A stretch of DNA of 41,006 nucleotides from Verrucomicrobiota bacterium (lineage in GTDB: Bacteria; Verrucomicrobiota; Verrucomicrobiia; Opitutales; Opitutaceae): the NCBI GenBank assembly GCA_025361935.1, contig JANYJB010000060.1:1-41006 (forward strand), read 5' to 3'. The notes beneath the pieces are model-generated. The model did not search any database, was not told the DNA's origin, and was given only the letters and a program-made list of their open reading frames with translations. Numbering within the stretch: the stretch's first letter is position 1; each line of letters opens with the position of its first letter. A program made the position numbers and the translations under genes. Below are positions 7,501 through 15,320 of the stretch, piece after piece.

Positions 7501-9078
7501 GAGGACGGGCGGCCAATGTCCGGCGAGGGCGAACTCCGCGCGGAGCGGGGCGGCCAGATCGGGCACGGGGAAGCGGCGCAGGAGCGCGAGTTGCCAGCGG
7601 GCCTGCACGAAATCAGGCAGCACCACTTTAAGGTCGATCTGTTTTGTCGCGGGGTCGAAACGGCTCTCGGCCTCGATGGCGACGAGCTCGCGGTTCAACG
7701 TGAGGCCGGTGCGGGCGGCAACGTGCAGGCGCGGGGGCGCGGCGGCGCTTTCGCCGGAGGCGTCTAGGCTCACGGTGGTCGCGGCGAGGCCGATCTCGGA
7801 GGCTTCCGCCGGGGTGAGCGGGAGTTTGGCGAGCACGGCCGGCGGCAGCCATTCGAGGAGTTTGGCGAGGGGGATGGCGTCGAGTTGCAGCCGGCCGTTG
7901 CCGGAGACGGTCGCGCCTTGGGAGGCCCAGCTAATGCCGGAGCAGCTCAACGCCAGGGGGCCGGCTTGGGTGGTGAAAGGGGAGAGGGAGCCTTTGCGGC
8001 CATCGTCCTCGATGTTCAAGGTCAGGCGCAGCGGCGTCAGGACGAGCGGACGCACAAGGAGGACGGGTTGTGTGATCGTGAATGCGCCGAGATCGAGGCG
8101 CGCCGAGGCGGTCTCGAGGTGGCGGCGCATAGGATCGCCCGTCGCCGTGAACTCGGCGTCGAAGCGCCCGTTGAGTTGGGGTAAATCCGCACGGCCGAGC
8201 AGTGCGAGCCAGTCGCCGGGAACGCAGTCGTTGACGCGCAGGGAAACAGTGGCGGGCCGGTTTGCGTCGGTGCGGTCGGCGGCGAAGGCGATGCGGGTGG
8301 CGGGAGCATTCGCGCCGGGCGAGGCGGTGAGGTTCGCCTTGAACCGGCCGAGCCAGTCGCGGACGAGCGCGAGTTCTCCGTCGAATTGCAGGGAGCCGGG
8401 CCGGTCGTCCACGTTGAGGTCGAGCGAGCCGCCGAGGCTGAGTTGTCCGGCGCGAGGTTGCCCAAGTGTCAGCGCGACGGGGCCGGTGGTGACGGTGCGT
8501 GCCGGAAGGCCGGCGGGGAGGGACAACGTCGTGCGTCCGATGGCGACCGTGAGGGTCTTGCCCTCGCGGGGCAGAATATTCGCGTGCAGGTCGGCGGGCG
8601 TGAAGGCGGAGGCCGACGCAGATTTTTGAGGCGAGGCCGGCAAGGTCAGGAAGTGCAGCCCGCCTCCAGTCTCGGCAACGAGGGTGGTGGCCAGCGCGCC
8701 GAGACCGATGGCTTCGGGCGCCCAGTGCGCATGCATGAGATCGCGCGACTGCCACCGTGCGGAAAAGTTGTCCAGCGACAGCGCGTTGGGATTGGCCGCG
8801 TCGCCGACGCGAACGCTTTCGACTGTAACGCTAAGAGTGAAATCCGTTTTCAAGCGCAGCCAGGGAGAGCGCACATCCAATTTCAGACCCTGTGCCCGCG
8901 CCTGCGCCGAGGCGAGGTAGGCCAGCGGATGCAGCGGCCAGCCGGGCCACATCAACGCGAGAAAGCCGAGCGTAAAAATGGTGAAACCGACGACCGCGAG
9001 CCGCACCCATAATACACGGCCGCCTCTGCGATTTGGGCTGTCCCCGGCGTCAGCATCTGGAATTATTTCCATAGGCAT
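4591..9078 (-). CDS. Giant AsmA/YhdP-like envelope protein
   Basis: The product is 1495 residues. It has a short cytoplasmic N-terminus, one membrane anchor (about residues 23-43) and a very long region rich in alternating beta-strand patterns and proline/alanine linkers (for example about 1180-1210). The C-terminus (LDLAAQQIDMTGKVLGIGFD and a following AGPFSNPQF) resembles the last part of AsmA-like and DUF3971 proteins. In Escherichia coli, AsmA, TamB and YhdP form hydrophobic grooves bridging the inner and outer membranes and move phospholipids. A similar lipid-transport or outer-membrane homeostasis role is inferred. It lies on the same strand as the lipid-modification genes, 131 bp upstream of the desaturase, and diverges from an outer-membrane protein gene. 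The start at 9078 has an AGAGG-like sequence upstream; a second ATG lies two codons later. Confidence 0.8.
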   Translation of the reverse strand: MPMEIIPDADAGDSPNRRGGRVLWVRLAVVGFTIFTLGFLALMWPGWPLHPLAYLASAQARAQGLKLDVRSPWLRLKTDFTLSVTVESVRVGDAANPNALSLDNFSARWQSRDLMHAHWAPEAIGLGALATTLVAETGGGLHFLTLPASPQKSASASAFTPADLHANILPREGKTLTVAIGRTTLSLPAGLPARTVTTGPVALTLGQPRAGQLSLGGSLDLNVDDRPGSLQFDGELALVRDWLGRFKANLTASPGANAPATRIAFAADRTDANRPATVSLRVNDCVPGDWLALLGRADLPQLNGRFDAEFTATGDPMRRHLETASARLDLGAFTITQPVLLVRPLVLTPLRLTLNIEDDGRKGSLSPFTTQAGPLALSCSGISWASQGATVSGNGRLQLDAIPLAKLLEWLPPAVLAKLPLTPAEASEIGLAATTVSLDASGESAAAPPRLHVAARTGLTLNRELVAIEAESRFDPATKQIDLKVVLPDFVQARWQLALLRRFPVPDLAAPLRAEFALAGHWPPVLDDARWKIVAGEGHVIPKGPSLRWLARPFPLTSFTLAGRLNNGLKQLAIDQLDFVSGRAHLAFGRTELQSPQALTATTTQAPASARFALKLEHWYAADFIPLLGPELQAMVAPAAADLAQIGLESLETGAELSFAHLPWIDPALTALNGTQTAVFRLGEQLLPVDAVWKFDPATRRIAASVHLEGLRPDRLPFASLKNLPVTPDVLDLAFAVNLNISADPYAASLDLMNLKADLGVQARDGRIKANPYLAADLPIRHLSLAASARILPLRLDHLKAEADFAGPTLLIDDARLDLGDAGRGGLRLSLRELPLDWALARVPAAWQPALMKDARVRGRLATLDLRAEFPAPTPKVPAPFPDVLTLAADLRDLGLHLGDRPELTLPQLAVSGDLGQIAVRIDRASTDGVTLSNFTATITAPLTATRQAKTTGTIEADLARIPALLIAAKPWVTLSPGLDLKGLGGQATVQFTATTPLDPAKIPADLRANATVTARQVTLPMVPAAVRIGPSAVTITAAIASQTATGTFGWQPSALSIAPWLNGPLTVNATYAATPQAIDIHPQIDLAATVIDVPPLNWHKSVGLPAKIHTDARFTLPTPAVAGRLAATVITDGLVASPLRTGLDVDLSDERHPPLNLLPGIASLHLRDTQFGLSALALDATRAPDGTTQISMRSPQIDLSEWISRFAPDITAWNNARIPPPPAATPAVVVAKPTPTPPRSPAATAIPVLPLHAISFQADIARVSLTPSRQLTGVTLAAALRDGLPASLRLAASAGDKTNFDFQLDAATGRQPWRCTLVDFAGWLRTAAAPLTLLGDTPLPPASPLETLSTLHNTFASGEIALQGTLNWRDLQNTVDGSFHIDHLILEQELKFLSSIAALIKKRVILQVPFKIFDVPAFTASPTHVSLKKMLIEGPLKLTSEHIDLDLAAQQIDMTGKVLGIGFDVAGPFSNPQFYLKDNNLLIKGITTKDDFEW

Positions 9079-9151
9079 AAGTGCCTCTTGACCAATACTA
9101 GCAGCGGGCGTAAACCAGCAACCGTAAAAAAACTATAAAACAAGGAATCAA

Positions 9152-10105
9152 ATGAAAACCTCGCACCGAATAATTTTTATTTTGGCGGTGATGGGCGGTT
9201 TGCCTGCGGCAAACCTTTTTGGTCAGTTAAATTACGACTATGTTGAAAACTCTCCGGTCTCGGGGGGGGCAGGTGATGCCGCTGCGGATTGTTTTGCAAC
9301 CGGCGGACAGATGAACGCCGATGAACTTTCGACGCAGTTTGGAACCGAGTCGTCTGCTTCGGCTTCGTCGGGGGCGGTTGCTAAACCGAGTGATGTCGGC
9401 GTTGGCGCTCAACAGCAGGCCGGCGTCGAAGTGGGCGGAGGCTCGTTTCGATTCGGCGGCCAGAAGGCCGAATTGTATACGGTCAAGATTCCCTACAGCC
9501 GCAAACTCAACGAGCGCGCCACCTTGGAGCTTTCCCTGCCGTTTTCTTACACGGTTTATGACAAGGCCCTGTTTGGCATCAAAGACGCCAAGGCTTACGG
9601 CGGCGGGATCAACGCCGGCTACGCGTGGCAGGCTTTCCTCAAAAAAGACAACGTGCCCTATCGCTGGAAGATCACGCCTTCGACAGGTCTTTACTATCGC
9701 GATTCCGCTGATTTCCGCGAGGGCGCTTGGGTGGTCAACGCCGGTCTTTCCAGTTCTTTCGCCTGGCAGTTTTCCCCGGGCTGGGTCGTGAACATCGGCA
9801 ACGCCATCTCATTTGCCTGGAACAACGGCATCAAAAACTATCCCGATCCCATCCGCGACAACCAGCAGACGTTGAAAAACGGAATCCAGCTCTACCGTAT
9901 GATTGATCGCTGGACGCTGGCCGCATACATCATGGATACCGAGGCCCTGAACGAAACGTTCGTGGATTCCTACCAGACCTACGGGGTCAGCGCGGGTTTC
10001 AAAATCACCAAGACCAGCAGCCTGAAGGCCTCCTTGCTTTACGAAAATGGTAACGGGAGCTACCAGTCTGTGCGCGGCACGGTCGGCTCTACATGGCAGT
10101 TCTAG
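9152..10105 (+). CDS. Putative outer-membrane beta-barrel protein
   Basis: This is a 317-residue exported protein with a signal peptide (MKTSHRIIFILAVMGGLPAA, cleavage near residue 24). The rest is rich in alternating aromatic and polar residues and ends in a terminal phenylalanine (GSTWQF), the usual signal for outer-membrane barrel assembly. I do not recognise a specific family. A good ribosome binding site (AAGGAA) precedes the ATG. The gene diverges from the AsmA-like gene across 73 bp and overlaps or abuts a DUF481 gene downstream, suggesting a two-gene operon of barrel proteins. It could be a small porin or a structural outer-membrane protein; no substrate is evident. Confidence 0.75.
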   Translation: MKTSHRIIFILAVMGGLPAANLFGQLNYDYVENSPVSGGAGDAAADCFATGGQMNADELSTQFGTESSASASSGAVAKPSDVGVGAQQQAGVEVGGGSFRFGGQKAELYTVKIPYSRKLNERATLELSLPFSYTVYDKALFGIKDAKAYGGGINAGYAWQAFLKKDNVPYRWKITPSTGLYYRDSADFREGAWVVNAGLSSSFAWQFSPGWVVNIGNAISFAWNNGIKNYPDPIRDNQQTLKNGIQLYRMIDRWTLAAYIMDTEALNETFVDSYQTYGVSAGFKITKTSSLKASLLYENGNGSYQSVRGTVGSTWQF

Positions 10106-10131
10106 CACGTATGCCGACAAGCCTTCCCCTC

Positions 10132-11148
10132 ATGCGCGTGATCGCCAGCAGATGTTCACGGTTGATCGCACTTGGCTTTGTCGGCGTCTGCGGGCTTGTC
10201 GCCGCCGATGCACCGAGAAACACCCACCGGCTCGAACTCGCCAACGGCGAGGTGCTGGTGGGTGAACTCGTGTCGGGTGACGATAACGTCATCGTGTTTC
10301 GATCGCAAACTTGGGGCGAGCTGCGCGTGCCGAAGGGCGGCGCCAACCTGACCGTGATCGCGGCGCCCTCGGCCGAGCCCGCGTCGCAAGCCCCGGGCTG
10401 GGTAAAGACCGCCGCGCCCGCCTCGGCCGTGTCGGCGCCACCCGCGCCAAGCCCGGTCGTTGCCAGCGTGCCCGCCAAGCCCGCGCCGTCGCCGATCAAG
10501 TGGAAAAAAGCCCTCGAGGCCGGTTACAACTACCAGTCGCGCGGTTCCCTCGTCTCCACTACCTCGACGTATGTGCGCGCGGAAGTGACGCGCATAACCC
10601 CCACCGGCCTCGCCTCGCTGGACGGACGCTATCTTTACGGCGAACAGAACTCGCTGCGAAACACCGACAAGCTGGACGTGAACTTCAAGCTGCGGGAGCA
10701 GTTCCGAGGCCGGCTCGATATCCGCAACGACATGAGCTACGGTTACGACTACCTCAAAGAGCTTTCCCACCAATTTCAGGATGTGATCGGGTTTAGCTAC
10801 ACGGTCTTCAAGACCCCGCGTGCGTATTACATGGTCGGTCCGGGCTTCGCCGTCCAATACGCCGAGCCCAAGCTGGGCGACAGCGGGGTCAAATATCTGG
10901 GCGATGTCTCTCACGAATTATTCTGGAAGATCGTCGACCGTGTGACCTTCAAAAATAACGCCAGCTATCTCTTCAGCCCCGAGGATACGCAGGATTACCG
11001 GTTACGTGTGAACTCCGTCCTTTCAGGGCAGATCACGGAAAAAGTCAGTGTGAACCTGCGTTATGAATACGAGTTCGAGGCGCTCCGTCCGGTGGCAAAC
11101 GGTCGCTCTGATCACCGCATTTTCACCACGCTCGGTTATACTTTTTGA
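10132..11148 (+). CDS. DUF481 family outer-membrane protein
   Basis: The mature protein has two parts: an N-terminal segment (HRLELANGEVLVGELVSGDD) typical of small SH3-like or Sm-like exported domains, and, after a proline/alanine linker, a DUF481 beta-barrel (about residues 130-338) ending in aromatic GYTF. DUF481 proteins resemble salt-induced outer-membrane YdiY. The chosen ATG at 10132 gives the best signal peptide (MRVIASRCSRLIALGFVGVC, then GLVAADA). In-frame ATGs at 10093 and 10111 are possible; the first would overlap the preceding gene by 13 bases. No clear Shine-Dalgarno sequence distinguishes them. Its 3' end overlaps the convergent methyltransferase gene by 13 bp. Cotranscription with the upstream barrel protein is likely. 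Confidence 0.8.
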   Translation: MRVIASRCSRLIALGFVGVCGLVAADAPRNTHRLELANGEVLVGELVSGDDNVIVFRSQTWGELRVPKGGANLTVIAAPSAEPASQAPGWVKTAAPASAVSAPPAPSPVVASVPAKPAPSPIKWKKALEAGYNYQSRGSLVSTTSTYVRAEVTRITPTGLASLDGRYLYGEQNSLRNTDKLDVNFKLREQFRGRLDIRNDMSYGYDYLKELSHQFQDVIGFSYTVFKTPRAYYMVGPGFAVQYAEPKLGDSGVKYLGDVSHELFWKIVDRVTFKNNASYLFSPEDTQDYRLRVNSVLSGQITEKVSVNLRYEYEFEALRPVANGRSDHRIFTTLGYTF

Positions 11149-11885
11149 GAGCCGCTGGCGGCCATCGCGTGCCGCAGGTTGTCGCACACGATGGCGGCGG
11201 CGACCCCGGCGTTAAGCGATTCCGCCCCGCCATACCGAGGGATTGTCACGTAATACGTGACAAACTTGCGGACCGCATCCGAGAGGCCGCGGCCTTCGCT
11301 TCCGATGACAACGACCGCATCGCGGAGCGCGGGCAGCGTGTGGACATCCTCGCCGCCGAGGTCGCAGCCGAGCACGGGTGCGCCGGCGGAGGCGAGCGCG
11401 GCGGGCAACTCGGCGGTGAAGGTTTTAACACGCGCGAATGAGCCCATGCTGGCGTTGATCACCTTTTGAGAAAACAGGTCGGCGCAGTCTGGCGAAAGCA
11501 CCACGCGATCAAATGCGAACCAGTCGGCCACGCGCAGGAGCGTGCCCACGTTCCCCGGGTCCTGGATGCCGTCGAGTGCGAGCGTGAGTCCGTGCGCGAG
11601 CTCGCCGGCGGGAAGGGTTGCGCGCACGATGCGGCCCACGGCAAATACGTCCGAAGGCGTGGGGAGGTGGCTGATGCGAGCCATTTCATCCGGCGAGATT
11701 TCGACCGGCTGTGCGCCGCGCGGACTTTGCCACGCGGGCGTCGCGTAGATCTCGGCGAACACGGTGCCCGCGGCGAGCAGCTCGGCGACGACCTTGGGGT
11801 TTTCGACGACGTAGAGACCCTCCGTTTCGCGGTTCTTTTTTTCGCGCAGCGCACGCAGGCGGGAGAGCTGGGTCTTGGTCAGCAT
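11136..11885 (-). CDS. TrmH/SpoU family RNA 2'-O-methyltransferase
   Basis: This 249-residue SPOUT methyltransferase should 2'-O-methylate ribose in rRNA or tRNA using SAM. The three family motifs are visible: motif 1 at 104-123 (LDGIQDPGNVGTLLR), motif 2 at 193-202 (VIGSEGRGLS) and motif 3 at 215-232 (IPRYGGAESLNAGVAAAI), which form the trefoil knot and SAM pocket. An N-terminal substrate-binding domain (about 1-95) precedes them, as in RlmB/TrmH-like proteins such as TsnR. The reading frame stays open far upstream, but that part is antisense to the oxidoreductase gene; the family start is MLTKTQLSRL at 11885. It converges on the DUF481 gene with a 13-bp overlap. The exact target nucleotide cannot be deduced. 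Confidence 0.9.
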   Translation of the reverse strand: MLTKTQLSRLRALREKKNRETEGLYVVENPKVVAELLAAGTVFAEIYATPAWQSPRGAQPVEISPDEMARISHLPTPSDVFAVGRIVRATLPAGELAHGLTLALDGIQDPGNVGTLLRVADWFAFDRVVLSPDCADLFSQKVINASMGSFARVKTFTAELPAALASAGAPVLGCDLGGEDVHTLPALRDAVVVIGSEGRGLSDAVRKFVTYYVTIPRYGGAESLNAGVAAAIVCDNLRHAMAASGSQKV

Positions 11886-11996
11886 CCCGCGAGCAAGAGC
11901 GCGGGCGGCGCGGAAGGCAATTTTTAGGGAAGCGTTTTGTTTTTGCGCCCGGACGCGGGGGCTGCGATGGCTTGCGCACACTTCTTTTACCATTCT

Positions 11997-12239
11997 ATGA
12001 ACGTTAAAACCTTTTTTCGCACTTTGGGTTTCCTGCTCATCCTTCTGCTGGTGATTCTCATCAGCAAAGAGAACACGCAGTCTGCCGAGTTTCGCTTCCC
12101 GCTCCTGCTGGATAAACCCGTGCATGCCGCGGCGACCTTTGTGTATTTCGCGATGTTTGCGGTCGGCGTGGTCGGCGGCACATTGTTGAACGGTGGCGGT
12201 TCGGGTGGGGGAGCTGGGGCGTCCAAGGGGAAAAAGTAA
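11997..12239 (+). CDS. LapA-like (DUF1049) small inner-membrane protein
   Basis: This 80-residue protein has two predicted transmembrane segments (about 6-22 and 42-62) joined by a short loop, SAEFRFPLLLDKPVH, matching the layout of the LapA/DUF1049 domain. In Escherichia coli, LapA works with LapB to control LPS synthesis, but many bacteria carry stand-alone homologues of unknown function. The C-terminus is a glycine/alanine-rich tail ending in lysines. The start at 11997 (MNVKTFFRTL) is preferred over an upstream in-frame ATG at 11937, which adds residues unlike the family. No LapB neighbour is visible. Assignment rests on length, topology and loop similarity only. Confidence 0.65.
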   Translation: MNVKTFFRTLGFLLILLLVILISKENTQSAEFRFPLLLDKPVHAAATFVYFAMFAVGVVGGTLLNGGGSGGGAGASKGKK

Positions 12240-12266
12240 ACTCTCCGCGCCGCCTTGAGCTTTCCC

Positions 12267-13295
12267 ATGACCAAGACGCTTCGCTGGGGCATCCTCGCCA
12301 CGGGGAAAATCGCCGGGGTCTTCGCGCGCGGTGTCGCGGGCTCCCGCACCGGGCGGCTGGTCGCGGTCGGCAGCCGTTCGGTGGAGTCCGCGCGGCGTTT
12401 CGCGGTCGAGCATGGCATCGCGCCGGAACACGCGCACGGCAGTTATGAGGCGTTGCTCTCCGACCCGGAAGTGGAGGCAGTTTATATTTCCACGCCGCAT
12501 CCGCTGCACGAGGAGTGGGCGATGAAGGCCGCCGCCGCGGGCAAACACATCCTGTGCGAGAAACCGCTCACGCTCGATCTCGCCGCCGCGCGCCGCGTGG
12601 TCGAGGCGGCCCGCGCGCACGGCGTGTTGCTCATGGAGGCGTTCATGTATCGCTGCCATCCGCAGACGGCCCGCGTGCTCGAACTCGTCCGCTCCGGTGC
12701 GCTCGGGAAAGTCGGGCTCGTGCAGGCGGCGTTCAGTTTCAACGCGCCTTTCGATCCGCAGGGGCGCATCTGGGGCAACGCGCTCGGCGGCGGCGGCATT
12801 CTCGACGTGGGCGGCTATCCGGTTTCGTGGGCGCGACTCGTGGCCGGCGCGGTCGAGGAAAAACCGTTTCTCGACCCCGTGAGCGTTACTGGCACCGGTG
12901 TGCTCCATTCGCAGACGGGCGTGGACGCCTATGCCGCCGCGACGCTCGCATTCGCCAACGGCGTGATCGCCCAGGTCTCGTGCGGCGTGGGCCTGGCGCA
13001 GGAAAACGTCGTCCGCATCTACGGCACCGAGGGCTGGCTGCTCGTGCCTTCGCCCTACGTGGTGACCCGCGATCTCTCGTCCACGAAAATCCTGCTTCAC
13101 CGCGCGGGCGCGACTTCGCCCGAGGAGATCGTGATCACGTCCGACCGCACGATTTACGCTTACGAGGCCGATGCGTTTGCCGAGGCGCTCGCCGCCGGCC
13201 GGCGCGACGTGCCCGCGATGTCCAAGGCTGATACGTTGGGCAACATGGCCGTGCTCGATGCTTGGCTCCGCCAAGTCGGCGTGATTTACGCTTAG
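12267..13295 (+). CDS. Gfo/Idh/MocA family oxidoreductase
   Basis: This 342-residue NAD(P)-dependent oxidoreductase has an N-terminal Rossmann fold (RWGILATGKIAGVFA from residue 6) and the family motif EKP at 98-100, whose lysine (Lys99) takes part in catalysis. MYRCHPQ follows, as in dihydrodiol/xylose dehydrogenase-like members. The C-terminal half is the usual alpha/beta substrate-binding domain. Substrates in this family are mostly sugars, inositols or sugar acids and cannot be specified here. The ATG at 12267 is chosen over the TTG at 12255 because the fold begins directly after it. It follows the LapA-like gene by 27 bp on the same strand and may be cotranscribed. Confidence 0.9.
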   Translation: MTKTLRWGILATGKIAGVFARGVAGSRTGRLVAVGSRSVESARRFAVEHGIAPEHAHGSYEALLSDPEVEAVYISTPHPLHEEWAMKAAAAGKHILCEKPLTLDLAAARRVVEAARAHGVLLMEAFMYRCHPQTARVLELVRSGALGKVGLVQAAFSFNAPFDPQGRIWGNALGGGGILDVGGYPVSWARLVAGAVEEKPFLDPVSVTGTGVLHSQTGVDAYAAATLAFANGVIAQVSCGVGLAQENVVRIYGTEGWLLVPSPYVVTRDLSSTKILLHRAGATSPEEIVITSDRTIYAYEADAFAEALAAGRRDVPAMSKADTLGNMAVLDAWLRQVGVIYA

Positions 13296-13340
13296 TTGGC
13301 TTGGGAATCTTTTCATCTGCTTCACTTAACTCTTCCTCCT

Positions 13341-14549
13341 ATGAAACGCATCGCCTCCGCCTGTCTGTTGTTCGGACTGCTTGCCGTCATGGCCGTCCCG
13401 ATCTGGGCCGCCACCACTGCGGCAACGCCCGCTTCCGCTGAGGACAAGTCGCCCGCCTCGCCCGTCGCCCACGCCGTCAGCACCGTCACCGGACTCGCCA
13501 TCTCACCGCTGCTCGGCACCGGCGCGTATGGCGCCTACCAATGGTATGAGGCCAAGACGCCCGAGGCGAAAGCCAAGCTCCCTTGGTATGCGCAGACGAC
13601 CTTCTGGTTGCCCGCGCTCCTTCTCGTCGGTGCGTGCGCGGCGAAGGACAGTCTCGGCGCCGTGCTCCCCCCCGGCATGAAGAAGCCGCTCGATGTCCTC
13701 GAAACCGTCGAGAACAAGGCCACCGGTCTAGTCGCCGCCGGCGCGGTTGTGCCCTTCACCATGAACAGCCTTTCGAAGATGATCGCCGATTACCACGGCG
13801 CGCATACCGCGCTGCATCCGACCGGCCTCGCGACCATCGCGTCCATTGATTGGTCGTGGCTGCTCAACATCCTCACCATCCCGCTCGGCATCGCGATTTT
13901 TGCCGTGGTGTGGATGGCTTCGCACGCGATCAACGTCCTCATCCTCCTCAGCCCGTGGGGCGCGATCGACGCCGCGCTCAAAGGCGCGCGCACCGCGCTG
14001 CTCGGCCTCATCACCCTCACCGCCACGCTCAGCCCGTGGATAAGCGCGGCGCTTTCACTCGTTGTTATCCTCGTCGCCTGGCTGGTCGCCGGCTGGGCGT
14101 TCCGCCTCACGGTTTTCGGCTCCATTTTTTCGTGGGATTTCTTCACCGGACGCAAACGCCGCTTCACGCCCGCCGACCGTGAAAACAAACTGTTCTCCGG
14201 CGGCACCCTCACTAAGGAAGGCGTGCCCGTCCGCACCTACGGCCGCCTCGTCCACCAGCCCGAAAACGGAAAGCTGCTCTTCGTTTACAAACCCTGGCTC
14301 ATCCTCGCGGAACGCACCGTCACGGTCTCGCTCAACGCGCCTTCCGTGGGCAAAGGTCTGTTCTTCTCGACGGTGCGCGACGGTGATCGCACGTCCTTCA
14401 TCCTTCCGCCGCGCTATCGCGGACACGAGGAAGCCGTCGTCGGCATCTACAAGCTTTCGGGCGGCGTGCAGGACGCCGGTCTGCTGAAAGCCTGGGGCTC
14501 CCTCAAAGAGCTCTTCGGCGGCAGCGCGGCCAAGGCGCAGGTGGCGTGA
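13341..14549 (+). CDS. Polytopic membrane protein of unknown function
   Basis: I do not recognise this 402-residue protein. It has a signal-peptide-like N-terminus (MKRIASACLLFGLLAVMAVP), then hydrophobic segments near residues 88-108, 172-205 and 220-260, and a soluble C-terminal domain of about 130 residues that begins with RKRRFTPADRENKLFSGG. The chosen ATG at 13341 places the signal sequence at the N-terminus; an upstream TTG is in frame but unlikely. It lies between an oxidoreductase and an acetyltransferase on the same strand, with a 6-bp gap to the latter, so it may be part of an operon. Similar proteins may exist only within Verrucomicrobiota, but I cannot check that. Confidence 0.8.
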   Translation: MKRIASACLLFGLLAVMAVPIWAATTAATPASAEDKSPASPVAHAVSTVTGLAISPLLGTGAYGAYQWYEAKTPEAKAKLPWYAQTTFWLPALLLVGACAAKDSLGAVLPPGMKKPLDVLETVENKATGLVAAGAVVPFTMNSLSKMIADYHGAHTALHPTGLATIASIDWSWLLNILTIPLGIAIFAVVWMASHAINVLILLSPWGAIDAALKGARTALLGLITLTATLSPWISAALSLVVILVAWLVAGWAFRLTVFGSIFSWDFFTGRKRRFTPADRENKLFSGGTLTKEGVPVRTYGRLVHQPENGKLLFVYKPWLILAERTVTVSLNAPSVGKGLFFSTVRDGDRTSFILPPRYRGHEEAVVGIYKLSGGVQDAGLLKAWGSLKELFGGSAAKAQVA

Positions 14550-14555
14550 GCATCC

Positions 14556-14978
14556 ATGCCGCGCATCCGGCCCTTTTGTTTGGAAACGGATCACGCGGCG
14601 GTGGTCGCGCTCTGGACTTCGGTGCTCGGCTACGGCACGGCGCATAACGCTCCCGAGCTCTCCATCCGCAAAAAACTGGAGGCGGACGACGGCCTGTTCT
14701 TCGTAGCCGAAATCTCGGGGCGGCTGGCGGGCACGGTCATGGCCGGCTACGACGGCCATCGCGGCTGGATTTACTCCCTCGCGGTCGATCCCGGCTTGCG
14801 CCGGCAGGGCATCGGTCGCGCCTTGTTGTCGTGTGCGGAAGCCGCCCTCGACGAACGTGGCTGCGTGAAGATCAACCTGCAGATCGCCGACGGCAACGAG
14901 GGCGTGATCGGCTTCTACGAAAAGACCGGATACAGGGTTGAGCCCAGAACCTGCATGGGGAAACTCTTGCTCAAGTAA
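14556..14978 (+). CDS. GNAT family N-acetyltransferase, YpeA-like
   Basis: This is a compact 140-residue GCN5-related acetyltransferase that uses acetyl-CoA to acetylate an amine. The acetyl-CoA binding motif A is clear: SLAVDPGLRRQGIGRALL, with RRQGIG at residues 82-87. The C-terminal motif B contains GFYEKTGYRVE. Length and ordering resemble Escherichia coli YpeA and ribosomal-protein-alanine acetyltransferase-like enzymes, but the substrate is unknown. It starts 6 bp after the preceding membrane-protein gene and is followed by two small same-strand genes, so it may belong to a run of cotranscribed genes from 13341 to 15776. Confidence 0.9.
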   Translation: MPRIRPFCLETDHAAVVALWTSVLGYGTAHNAPELSIRKKLEADDGLFFVAEISGRLAGTVMAGYDGHRGWIYSLAVDPGLRRQGIGRALLSCAEAALDERGCVKINLQIADGNEGVIGFYEKTGYRVEPRTCMGKLLLK

Positions 14979-15003
14979 CGTCGGCGTCACCCTCCCAATT
15001 CTC

Positions 15004-15297
15004 ATGCTTCCCAACTACAAAAAGAAAGCCTTCAACTGCATCGGCGCTGCGCTCCTCCTGAGCGTAGCCGGTTTCGTGCTGACCCTTGTCAAGACGCCGC
15101 TTGCGCCGATGGCGCTGCCGGTGTCGCTTTCCGCGCTGCCGATCTTCGTGCTGGGCGCATGCGCCTTCGCCAAGGCGAAGGGTTATCATTGGGCGCTGGG
15201 CTTTTTAATCCTCACGTCGCTCCCCGGTCTGTTCGTGCTCATGCTGATTAAGGACAGGCATCCCGAAACGGACAACCGGAAAGGCGGCGGCCTCTAA
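15004..15297 (+). CDS. Small integral membrane protein of unknown function
   Basis: This 97-residue protein has a basic N-terminus (MLPNYKKKAFNC) and three probable transmembrane segments around residues 10-30, 35-55 and 60-80, ending in a charged tail. There is no recognisable family. The ATG at 15004 is preferred because the in-frame extension upstream overlaps the acetyltransferase gene. It sits 25 bp after the acetyltransferase and 23 bp before another small gene on the same strand. Confidence 0.65.
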   Translation: MLPNYKKKAFNCIGAALLLSVAGFVLTLVKTPLAPMALPVSLSALPIFVLGACAFAKAKGYHWALGFLILTSLPGLFVLMLIKDRHPETDNRKGGGL

Positions 15298-15320
15298 TTC
15301 AGCGACAACACCTGCCAAAT

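Noticed and set aside
6857-8629. A 590-codon plus-strand frame
   Set aside because: It is antisense to the AsmA-like gene and is Arg/Ser-rich without any family signature.
11886-13325. Long N-terminal extension of the SpoU methyltransferase frame
   Set aside because: This part is antisense to the LapA-like and Gfo/Idh/MocA genes, has biased composition and no domain; the family start is at 11885.
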